Part shown: positions 1-9,231 of the stretch, piece by piece | How positions within the stretch are numbered: the first letter of the stretch is position 1 | Layout: each line of letters starts with the position of its first letter | Origin: Pyropia yezoensis | Taxonomy: Eukaryota; Rhodophyta; Bangiophyceae; Bangiales; Bangiaceae | Direction: 5' to 3' | Length of the DNA: 64,000 nt | NCBI GenBank assembly: GCA_009829735.1 | Contig: CM020618.1 | Coordinates: 14,490,568-14,554,567, forward strand | Made by a program: the position numbers and the translations under genes | The notes under the pieces: generated by a model | Told to the model about the DNA's origin: nothing | The model's input: only the letters and a program-made list of their open reading frames with translations | Database searches by the model: none

Positions 1-1
1 C

Positions 2-103
2 GGCGGTGACGATGGCGGTGACGATGGCGGTAGTGGTGGCGGTGGCGGTGGCGGTGGCGGTGGCGGTGGCGGTGGCGGTGGCGGTGGCGGTGGCGGTGGC
101 GAT
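2..103 (+). repeat. GGCGGT hexanucleotide microsatellite
   Basis: An almost pure run of GGCGGT units with a few GAC/GAT interruptions. In the frame of the following gene it codes for glycine with some aspartate, so it is probably a coding low-complexity stretch. Confidence 0.85.
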
Positions 104-1120
104 GAGTGGGGGGTGGGGGAGGTGGCCGCCGCCCTGGGCGCCGCCGCCGCGGCGGTGGCGCCCACCCTCGAGTGGCTGGGCTTGGACGGCCGCCGCGGCT
201 GGCCGGCGGGGGGTGTGCGCGTCGCCCTTGCCGTCGCGGGCACGCTGGCCGCGCTGCGGCACGTGGAGCTCCGGCTGGCGCACGGGCGGCGGGAGGTGGT
301 GGACGCGCCTACCGCCGCGGCGGTGGCGGCGGCGGCGCCCCGCCTGACGTCGCTGGTGGTTGAGGCGCCTGCCGCGGCGGGCTGGGGCGCCGCTTGGTCC
401 CTCGCCGCGGGTGCGCTGCCACGGCTGGCCGTCGTGGACGTCAGCTTTACCTCCTGGGGAGTGCTGGACTGCGCCAGAGACGGTGGGGCAGACGCAGACG
501 CCGCCGCCGCTGCTGCGGCTGCCGCGGCGGCCGCCACCGCCATGGACGCGGCGGTTGGAGGGCTGGCGCCTTTTCTCACCGGCCGCGCTCTCGACTCGCT
601 GACGCTGCGGCTGCCCCCCCGCCCGGCGTCGGCATCCGCGTCGTCCACCTCTGCCGGTGACGCGGTGGTGGCGGCACTGCTGAGCTGCGCAGCCCTGCCC
701 GGCACCCTCGACATGGCGGGGGTGCCCGTGGGGGCGGCGGCGCTGGCGCGCCTCGCCGCCGACCCGCGGGCGGCGGCCGACGTGACCGCCGCGGCCGTGG
801 CTGTACCATGGGGCCACCCGCCGGGGGACACCATGGCCGCGCTGGCGCCGCTGTCGTCGCTGCGGTCCCTGCGGCTGGTGGTGGCGCCGGCCGCGTCGTC
901 GACCGGTGGTGGGGGCGGGGTTGGGGACGGCGAGCCGCTGCCCGTGGCGCCCTGGCGGGGCCTCCCGGCGCTCGCGTCCTTTTCCGTCGCCGTCGTGTCG
1001 TTGGCAGAGGGCGCCCCGGACGGGGCGGCCACTGCCGGCCACGCGTCTGAGGGGCTCCTCGCCGCGGCGGCGGCCGAGTCGGTCGACGAGGCCGTTGCGG
1101 GCCTGCCCCTCCTGGCATGG

Positions 1121-1171
<51 letters not shown>

Positions 1172-1420
1172 CCGGCGGCAGCGGCGCTGACGCACGTGGC
1201 GCTGTCGGCGCCCGCGCCACTGAGCGTGTGGGACGCGGCGGCGCTGTCGCCGCTGGCGTCCTGCCCCGCGCTCCAGTCCCTGTCTTTGACGGGCGGGGGG
1301 GGATGGGGCGCACGGGGGCCCCGCGCCGCCGCCGCCACCGCGCTGCTCCGTGCCGAGCTGGTCGCCGCCCTGCCGGGGGTGGCGGTCACGGCAGAGGCGA
1401 GGAGGGGGGTGTGGGGGTGA
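2..1420 (+). CDS. Leucine-rich-repeat-like protein, 5' end outside window
   Basis: The frame is open from the first bases of the window, through a glycine/aspartate-rich stretch encoded by a GGCGGT repeat (about 2-100), to a TGA at 1418-1420, so the start codon lies upstream. About 472 residues are visible. They hold irregular repeats of the form LxxLxLxL (for example LRHVELRL, RLTSLVVEAP, LDSLTLRLP, LRSLRLVV, LQSLSLTG), which is the strand pattern of leucine-rich repeats in F-box/RNI-type scaffolds, broken up by poly-alanine runs coded by GCC repeats (about 1121-1170). LRR proteins of this kind usually bind other proteins, often as ubiquitin-ligase substrate adaptors. No F-box is visible because the N terminus is missing. 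The gene converges with the LPMO gene downstream. The LRR reading is moderate; a specific function cannot be given. Confidence 0.6.
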
Positions 1421-1876
1421 GGGCGCACGCGCCGCTGCACTGGTGGGGCAGCAGCCGCAGCCCCGCTTGGGTCCTCGTACCATGCGCGCGCCCTTTTTCT
1501 TGTTTTTTCTTCTTTTTTTGGACGGTGAAGGAGAGGGGAGGGGGGGGGAAGGTGTGGGAGGGCGATGGGAGAGACTGTCCGAGCGACCGACGCTCGATGA
1601 GTTGAGCGGCGGACACACGGCGCCGCGCGGCTGAGCTGTCTTGCCCAAGAGGGCGTCAGCCGTCACCCGTGAGGCCCACAGCTAATTTTCCTTTTTTTTG
1701 GTAGGCATTAATAGCAACAGCGACAGCACGATTCGATGTCGATGTCCATGGTCATGTTTTCTTTGTTTGTTTTCTGTGCTGGCCAGCAGGCGTCTCTGCC
1801 CTCCGCGCCCATTCGCAACTCCTCCATCTACCCCCCTTCACGCCCTCCCTCGCATCCCTAGCGCGCGCCTCCCCCC
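1421..1876. other. Convergent intergenic region
   Basis: This is the 3'-to-3' space between the LRR gene and the LPMO gene. It contains T-rich stretches (about 1497-1518 and 1688-1700) that could serve 3'-end formation. I see no gene in it. Confidence 0.5.
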
Positions 1877-3547
1877 TCAGTCCCACCGCCGGGACGCGCA
1901 ATACCAGTGCCAGTCACTGCTGCGCTTGCAGTAATTCGTCTCTGGGTCACAGCAGGGGGACTCGGCAATGCCATGCCGCGGCGCCCCACACCGCTGGCCC
2001 GGCGCCACGCACTCGCCGCCGCCGCCGCTGCCGCCCGCGGGCGGAGGCGGCGTCGTGGCGGCTGGCCCCTGCGGAACGCACGGCGGCGGCGACGGCATGA
2101 TGCAGTAGGGAAGGCCCGAGTGGGGGGCCCCCTTGGGCGGCGACGACGCCGACGGCCGCCGCGTCGGCCGCGGCGGGCGGGGGGTGGGCGTCGCGGTGGC
2201 CGTCGGCTCGGCGGTTGGCTCGGCCGCCCGCGTCGCGGCGGGCGTCCGCGTCGGGGCGGGCCGCCGCGTCGGCTGCGGGGCGCCACCCCCGCCGCCGCCG
2301 CCGCCGCCGCCCGCCTTGACGACCACATCCGCGCACGTCCAAAACTCTTCCGGCCACGGCGCGCCCGCGGCGCCGCAGGTGGCCCCATTGACGCGCACCC
2401 CCCCCACGCTCCCCCCGTCGCCCGGGCAGCCCGCCCAGGCGCGGGGGAAGGCGTACTCCTTCATCCCCGGGGGCGTACACGAGTTGGCCGTCGCCCAGTA
2501 CCACAGGACGGTGCACCGCTGGCAGGTAAACCCCCGGGGGAGGGCGTAGCGCATCTTGCCGCCCGGGCCGCCCAGCACCTGCGGGGAGGACGTCGTCGGC
2601 ATCGGCTCCCCGCGGCAGGGGAGGTACCAGCGGGAGGGGTGGGCCACCTGGACGGGCCCACAGTCCATCTCGGTGCCCGCCTCGCACGCCGGGTGGGCCA
2701 CCCGCTCCAGCCGCACGCACGCGCCGGGGGTGCCAAAGCAGCGGCCCGTCGGGTCGTCGGCGCCGCACCGGTCCGCGTCGCACACCCACCACTCCATAAA
2801 GCCATTGTGGGAGGTGGTGATGGCGACCTGGAAGTCCACCGTCCCGCCCGCCGCGTAGGTGGCCACCGCCTTGCCGCCGTGGTAGAACTTGCCGCCGGCC
2901 TCGTGGTCCCCGCCGCCGCCGGCGGGGTCCCCGCAGGCGCCGTGGTCGCCCGCACGGGCGGGGCCGAGCGCCGCGTCGAGCGGGTCAAAGGGCGTCCAGG
3001 TGCCCCCGTTGGCGCCCGCGACGCCGCCGGTGCCGCCAGCGTTGAGGCAATGGGGGCTGTGGGGTGGGGAAACAGAAGCAATGAAGGAACAGCGGTGGGA
3101 AGGGGGGGGGGGGGGGGTGGCAGCGGCGGGGACGCCGACCACGAAAGATTTCCGAGGAGTACCACGCAGAGTGGCAGGGTGTCAGTAAGACCGGCCTCAA
3201 TGGAAACGACACATGCGCGACCTCTGCCCCCCGCCATGACACGCCCTCCAGGGCGACCCGCCCTTCCCCTCTCCCCCTCCCCCCATCTCCCACCAACCAC
3301 ACACAAACGCGCCAACCAGCAGAGTACCCACCACGTACCAAAAGTCAATGGGCGCCGTCGGGTCCAGGGTGGGAAAGTCAAACTCCGTGTTGAGCGCCCC
3401 GCGCTGGCGGGGGCCCACCATCATGCCGTGGCCCGCCGCACCCGGCGCCGACGCCACTGCCGCCGCCGCCACAACCGCCGCCGCCGCGACTAACGCGGTG
3501 GTAGTGCGGCCGCCGCCGCGCCGTGCGCTGCAGGTGACGACGCCCAT
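1877..3547 (-). CDS. AA15-type lytic polysaccharide monooxygenase with CBM1-like tail
   Basis: Secreted copper enzyme expected to cleave chitin or cellulose-like chains oxidatively. Exon 1 is 3547-3339, the intron 3338-3057 (donor GTACGT, acceptor CACAG) and exon 2 3056-1877, giving 462 residues. The ATG at 3547 begins a clear signal peptide; cleavage after AAG would leave His40 as the N-terminal histidine that these enzymes need to hold copper. The second copper histidine is His153 in TTSHNGF. The motifs CGDP (111-114), HEAGGKF (121-127) and the splice-spanning C-PHCLNAGG fit the AA15/chitin-binding-type-4 fold. A glycine run and a Thr/Pro/Arg linker follow, then a Cys-rich segment of about 45 residues (CVAPGQRCG to WHWYCASR) resembling a fungal-type cellulose-binding module, a module known from Porphyra polysaccharide-binding proteins. 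Substrate is inferred only. Confidence 0.85.
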
Positions 3548-3742
3548 CTTCAGGGGCAGGGGCACACGGCAGTCAGCGGCAGGTGGGATATGGAGAGACA
3601 AGGTGGAGGGGATGCGCCCACTTATGAGCAGGCGGGAGGGCGGTCGGGCGGGCCGGTGGGGGGGAAGGGAGAGAGATGGGAGTGTTGGCTGTGCTGAGAT
3701 GCAATGGGTAGCCGACGCCAGGTCACGCGGACGGCCGACGCT

Positions 3743-3749
3743 CTTATAG
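3743..3749 (-). promoter_or_regulatory. TATA box of the LPMO gene
   Basis: On the minus strand the sequence reads GCTATAAGAG, about 200 bases upstream of the LPMO ATG. The position suits a core promoter with a 5' UTR of roughly 170 bases. No other gene lies nearby on this strand. Confidence 0.5.
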
Positions 3750-6054
3750 CGGCGCGGCCAGCGTCGGGCGCTCGCCGACCGTCCCCCCGGTGGGGAGGAG
3801 ATGGGGGAAGGGGGCGTCGTTCAGCGCGGATGGGGGTGGGGAAGGGGGGGACGGGCGCGCGTGCTCCCACCCACCCGCCCGCGTCACCCGCGTGGGCGTG
3901 GCGTGCCCCGGCCGGTCCTCCACTCTGCCACCACCGCCCCCCCCTGAGCCTGCTGCCGCGCTCTTCCACTCCCCTCCCCGCGCACGCAGGTACGTATATA
4001 CATACAGTACGTACGTCCCTCCACCTCCCCGACCCCGCGTGCGTCCGTGTCCGCCTCTTTTCCTTGGCCACAGCGCGCAGCCCCCCCCCCCGGCTCGCCC
4101 CACTTCGCCGTGCGGGCGGCAATCCCCCTGGGCCGCTTGCCCACCGACGCCCCCCCCCCCGTCGCGCGGGCCGAAGCGCAGCAGCCAACGGCCGGGGCGG
4201 TGCGTTGCGACCGCGCCCGCGCGCCGTGGCCGCCTAAACACCCCGTCGCATCCACCTCCCCACGAGCAAACAGCGAGTCTATGTAGGATACGGAGGGGGG
4301 GGGGGGGCGTGGGAGGGGAGGGAGGGCACGGCGCGTCCGTCGGGACCCCCCGGTTCGAGGACGGCAGGCAGTGGTAGCTTCCGGCGAGACCCCCCCCTCA
4401 CGTTACGGTTCGAGGACGCAGAGTGAAGGGAGGCAGCGGGGCGACAGAGGGCGGGGCGGGGAGGGAGGGGCGGTGGGAGGGACGTCAAGGGGCCTGACAG
4501 ACCAACGTAGCGGCCGGTGGCGCGGCGTGGCTCCCCTGTCTTTTCCGAGAGCGGAGGGAGCGGTGTGGGGGGCGGGGGGGGGGCGGCCTTCACGCTACCG
4601 TCGCTAACGAGGGCGGCGCCTGCGCGGGGCTTGTCGCGCCCGCCACATCTGCCGGCGGGGGCGTGCCTTGCCTCTGCCTGCGCACGGGGGGAGAGGGGGT
4701 GGGAATGGAGGGCCTACGCCACCGCGGGCGGGCTCGCGGCAGCGCCCGCAGCCGCGGGGCATCGGCGAGGGGCAAGCAGAGGGAGAGTCGGGGGGGGCGT
4801 GTGTGAGGAGAGGACGACGTGGGGGTGGACGCGCCGCGGGGGGCGTGGGCGAGGGTGGCCGCGTGGGCAACGGTGGCAAAATGCATAAGATGCCCGTGGC
4901 CATCTCGCCATCGCCAACGTCCCCCAGCCGGGCGTGACGCAGGCCCGCGGCGCCCGGGCGGGCCCGCTACGCGATCGCGTCGCCCCCCCCGACCTGTGTG
5001 GCAGCGCCGGCGGCCAAGGCGGGGTGGGGTGGTGGCGGGCGAAGGCGGTGGCGGAGATGATCCCGCGTGTCTTCTCCCTCCCCGCCGCGCACCCCTTCCG
5101 CCTCCGCCAGCGACTCGCTTGGCGGCGGCTACGTAGGCACAGGAGTACGTAGCGGCGCCCCGCAGCCCGGCGGCGACTGTGTGGGATGCCCGTACCCCCT
5201 CCCGCGTATACATACCCCCTCCCCGCTCAATTTTAGTGGGGGTCCCCACCGCGGACACAGGCGGACGAACAGTGCCGCCTGCTGGCAGTGATGGCAGTTT
5301 GAGAGAGGGGGGGTTGCGGCTCGCACTGCACAGGCCGGGCTGTGTGGGCAGCGCGCCGGCGCACGGTGCGCGCGGTGCGCGGCCGCCGTGGCTCCCAGGG
5401 GGACTACGTTGCCGCCGCTGCTGGCGGCCCCGGCGCGTCGTGCCGCGCCGTGCCGCGCAACGAGGCTGGGCGTGCGGGCGGCCACCCGCTCAGACCCTCC
5501 AAAACCACGCCACACTGTCATGCGCGCAGTGCGCAGGCGTCAGCCCGCGTGGGCAGGGGTTGGTTTAGTTGAACAAAAAATCTCGACGGGTAAAAATGGG
5601 CTCGTATTTACTAACAACTCGGGCGCAAGTGCATCGGAAATTGCATGGCGTGGGGTGTATTTAAGTACTGTACCCGCGCCTTGGCCGTGCTCGCTCTTCC
5701 GAGCGGTCGTTCCAATGCCTTGGCAGCCCCACCTGCACCGGGGCGACCCATGCCGGCCCGCGCCTCTGCTCGCCGCCACCGCCGGACCAAGTCTCTGCTT
5801 GCCACCACTACCAGCCCGTGTCTCTGCCCGCTGGCATCACCATGTCTCGACTCGCCGACCGCCGGCTCGCCTTGCTGCTCGAGACCACTGCTTTTGCGGG
5901 GTCCATCAACGCTGAGGGTGTCCAGGTCGTTCAAGCATCTGTGCCGCGCTGCAAGGCAGCTGCGTTGGACGACCCCCCCGCACGTTCTTTTCCTGGGGCG
6001 TTTCGAAAAGAGCCGGCCAGTATGGCGCACAGCCGAGTAGCATGCGGTCGCCCT
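3750..6054. other. Gene-poor 2.3-kb region
   Basis: Long open frames occur on both strands here, but they are mutually antisense, Arg/Pro/Gly-rich and without recognisable motifs, as expected by chance in DNA this GC-rich. The region holds long C and G runs, a TACGTA-rich segment at 3991-4016 and, near its right end, the 3' flank of the phosphatase gene. I see no gene I can support. Confidence 0.4.
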
Positions 6055-8019
6055 TTACAGCTGGCCAAACTCCTCCTCGTAGCCGTCCCCGAGGTACACG
6101 GCAGCGTGCTCCCCCCCCTGCGCCACCGTCATGCCACGGCGGCGGCCTTCGGCCGACAGCACGCTCACCCGCCCCGGCTCCTCAATCTCCAGCACCTCCA
6201 CTCGCCCCCGCTGCCGAAACATGCCTGTGTCGATGCACCACACTCGGCCCCCATACCGCGCGGTGATACGCTCGTGGATGGTGTGGCCCACCACCATTCG
6301 TCGAACGCCGAGGAGGTCAAGGACGGCACTGAGGTCGGCCGCCTCCCCGCGGTCACCCCGCCACAGTGGGGTAGAAAAGGTGCGGTCCTGGACGGCAGGG
6401 AAGGACTCCAGGCGCTCATACTGAGACGCACCCGCAGGGTAGGTCAGCTCACCAGCCAGGTGCCGCCGCAGGCGGACGTTCATGGCAACCACAAGTGCAT
6501 CCGCAGTGGGGGCGTCCAGACGTTGCTCAGTGCTACAGGCACCGTCATCACCGCAGTAATCCACACACAGCTGTTCACGCAGCATCGCCGCGGTGAGGGA
6601 ACCGTGCACAAACAAGGTGTCCCCAATAACGATGGCGACTTTGAGACGGGGCGCAAGCGCCGCCGCCATCGGCCCGCCTGGCGCCAGTGCGCGGTGACGA
6701 GCCAGCTGATACGGCTGTGCCGTCCACCCGGTGCCAGCAGGGATGCAGCGCTGGCGATGTGCAGTGGCGTTGCTGCCCAAGCGAAAGCGGCGGCGGCCAC
6801 CGTTACCACCACCGTCGCCGCTCCTATTGCCGCTCCCACTGCCGTCGTCGCGCGGCCCAGCCAGATGCGGGTAGGCAACATCCCATGCGGCGCATGTGGC
6901 CGGCCGCACTACGTGTGCCGGCCGGTTCACGGCATCCTCCTCGTGGTTGCCCAAAAGCAGGTGAACGGCACCCCCGGAAGCACCCGCCGTGTCCTGCAGA
7001 TGCGTCAACAGGCGAAGAACGGCAACCTCTGTATCTCCCCGGTCCAGCAGATCGCCCGTCTGCACCAGCACCGTATCGCCACCCACCCATTCGTCGCGGC
7101 GGGGGTGGAGGACACCCGCCAGGCGCAGCGCCGTCCGCAAAGCCGAGACGGTGCCGTGAATGTCACCAATCGCCACCAGACGCCGGACAGCCGGGTATCG
7201 CCAGCGAGGAGGCGCCACGCGGCCTGCATCGGTCGCCGTGGCGGCGACGTCGGACATCCCACCAGCAACAGTAGACGAGCGGGGGAGGTGCGCTGCTCTA
7301 CGGCCATCGCCGTCAAGACCAGGCGCAACAGGCGCGGGGTTCGCAGTCGTAATGGATGGCGGCCTCGAAGCCGTTCGAGGAGGGGGGGGGGCAGCGTGGC
7401 GCGACCGGGGTGTAGCGGCCGCCTGCCGAGTCGACGGGTGCCGACCCAAGTGGGTGGGTTGGCCTGCAGCGGGGGGTGGTCGTCCTGGGCGGGCGGCCGC
7501 ATTTCGCGTCGCGCTCGACCGCGGCCTCGGTGGTATCAGCGGCGGCGGCTGCGGGGCAAGCCGTTCTGGGGGCGGCGCCAACAAGCATCGCGGCGGGATG
7601 GCCGTCGAGAGCCGCCGCGGCGGGATGGCCTCGGTGTGCGCCGGTGGAGCCACCACAGAATGTGCCGGCGGCGACACAGCAGCCGGCCGCGCCACTGACG
7701 CTGCTGCCGCTGCTGCAGACCCGGCCGGTAACGACGCCGCTGCGGCCGAGGTGGGTCGTCCCCCCGTGAGTGGGGGCGCGCCAGCCGATACAGGCGGCAC
7801 ATCCGGCGACGCCGAGGCGTCTGGGGCCGCTGTCCGCTGCCGCCGTCGCTGCTTGGGCGGCCGCCGCCGGTCGAGCGGCTCGCAGCGGGCTGTCCATCGC
7901 TCACCAAGGCCACCACGGGGAAGGCGAGCCACCGGCGGTGAGGCTACCCACGGATAGAGACCAGGTGCCCCCGAAAAGGCCACCGCCAGTGAATGCGGGG
8001 CCCGGGCGGCGGCGGCCAT
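6055..8019 (-). CDS. Shewanella-like protein phosphatase (PPP family)
   Basis: A 654-residue single-exon gene beginning at ATG 8019. The C-terminal 370 residues form a metallophosphatase domain of the Shelph type: GDIHG (about residue 285), GDLLDRG (about 325), GNHE (about 358), FVHGSL (about 470) and VGHT (about 577) supply the two-metal centre and the phosphate-binding residues. Shelphs are bacterial-type Ser/Thr or Tyr phosphatases found in plants, algae and protists, often in plastids. The first 270 residues are basic, Pro/Ala-rich and without predicted fold; the extreme N terminus could be a transit peptide, though this is an inference. The family usually has a much shorter N terminus, so a later start cannot be excluded. 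The next upstream feature on the same strand is the transposase-like gene. Confidence 0.85.
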   Translation of the reverse strand: MAAAARAPHSLAVAFSGAPGLYPWVASPPVARLPRGGLGERWTARCEPLDRRRPPKQRRRQRTAAPDASASPDVPPVSAGAPPLTGGRPTSAAAASLPAGSAAAAAASVARPAAVSPPAHSVVAPPAHTEAIPPRRLSTAIPPRCLLAPPPERLAPQPPPLIPPRPRSSATRNAAARPGRPPPAAGQPTHLGRHPSTRQAAATPRSRHAAPPPPRTASRPPSITTANPAPVAPGLDGDGRRAAHLPRSSTVAGGMSDVAATATDAGRVAPPRWRYPAVRRLVAIGDIHGTVSALRTALRLAGVLHPRRDEWVGGDTVLVQTGDLLDRGDTEVAVLRLLTHLQDTAGASGGAVHLLLGNHEEDAVNRPAHVVRPATCAAWDVAYPHLAGPRDDGSGSGNRSGDGGGNGGRRRFRLGSNATAHRQRCIPAGTGWTAQPYQLARHRALAPGGPMAAALAPRLKVAIVIGDTLFVHGSLTAAMLREQLCVDYCGDDGACSTEQRLDAPTADALVVAMNVRLRRHLAGELTYPAGASQYERLESFPAVQDRTFSTPLWRGDRGEAADLSAVLDLLGVRRMVVGHTIHERITARYGGRVWCIDTGMFRQRGRVEVLEIEEPGRVSVLSAEGRRRGMTVAQGGEHAAVYLGDGYEEEFGQL

Positions 8020-9231
8020 TGTGCGGGGGCACGGACGGGACAGCGCAAGGGGGGGGGGGGGAAGGGGGGGGGGGAGAGGAAAATGAAGTGAAGGAAAAGA
8101 TAGTAGAGGGCTGGAGGGTGATCAATCGGGTGGGGAGCCCCCCCGCGGCGTGCGGGGGGGAAGAGATGGTACAGAGAAATGCACAGATTTGAAGGCGGTG
8201 GGCATGCAGAGAGTGACAAGGGGATGGGGATAGAGTGGTGGATACGAGGCCGGACGATGGAGTGGGGAAACGGGCGTCCTGGAGGGGAGGGCGCCTGCGG
8301 CGGGACGCGCCACGCGCAGACATCCAAGCGAGGCCGTCCATTGAGTGGCGGAGCGAGCCGCGTCGGTGGTGGTTGTGGACACACACTCGCACAGCCCCGC
8401 TGGACCCCCAGCACGCGCCAGCCACCAGATGCAGGCCAGCTTTACAGTGCCAACATCGCATTGGGCAGCTTTTGGTTGGCTGTCGGAGGCCCTCGCTGAG
8501 CTTTGAGTCAGGCAACCAATGGAAGCATGCAAAAATGGAGGCGGCTCGAGAGGGCAGGCGGCGGCACAGCAGTAGCGTTGCTCTTTGCCGCGTGCTCCGG
8601 TTGCGGTGCCGGGTGCCGCACACCCAGTTAAGACCCCATCTGAGCGGACATACGGGTTTCCGCAGGATGCGCGCTGCTCGATTGGCGGCCACGGAAGCTC
8701 TGAAAGTTCTGAGCCAGGTGATTGGTGACTGGGAGGGGCGTCAGCTATCACGACTGAGCATTCCGAAGATCCTCTGAACCCGGCAACGTGGCTGGCTGCA
8801 TCCTCGCGGGTGGTGCCTGAGGGGGCCCCCAGCAGTCCATTCATGAAGCCAAACCGTGGCTTCCTCAACACCGATCGTGAGAATTCTCCAAATGTCTCGA
8901 CCGAGCGCACGTCGGTAGTTGCTGAGAATGGATGACTTGGCCGCCACACAGGACAGGACACGGAACCACACCAAGACAACCGACAGAATACGAGCGGGCC
9001 ACGCCGACCAGGCTTGCTTACCCACAGCCTGCCAAGCGAGTCATCGCCCCGTGTCCTTGGGACCCGCCATGCGCACGGGTGACTGCCCATCGCAGACAGG
9101 CGGGACGGACATGTGACCCAATGGCGCGAGGGCCGCTTGCCGGCGCGCCGCGCGCCGGCGCTCCGAGTCGTCGAGCGATGCACCGAGTCGAGGGAACGGC
9201 CAGCGTCTCAATAAAACACGCGCGGATTTCT
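8020..9231. other. Region between phosphatase and transposase-like gene
   Basis: The first 150 bases upstream of the phosphatase are G-run-rich. The remainder is somewhat less GC-rich than the surroundings and may be the 3' non-coding part of the transposon. A minus-strand open frame crosses it (8122-9183), but its translation shows no motif. Confidence 0.4.

Noticed and set aside
5818-7698. 626-residue plus-strand open frame
   Set aside because: It is antisense to the phosphatase gene, whose motifs are clear. The plus-strand translation has no motif and a chance-like composition.
8122-9183. 353-residue minus-strand open frame
   Set aside because: No motif, no clear start context and an odd Cys/Trp-rich composition; more likely flank of the transposase-like gene.
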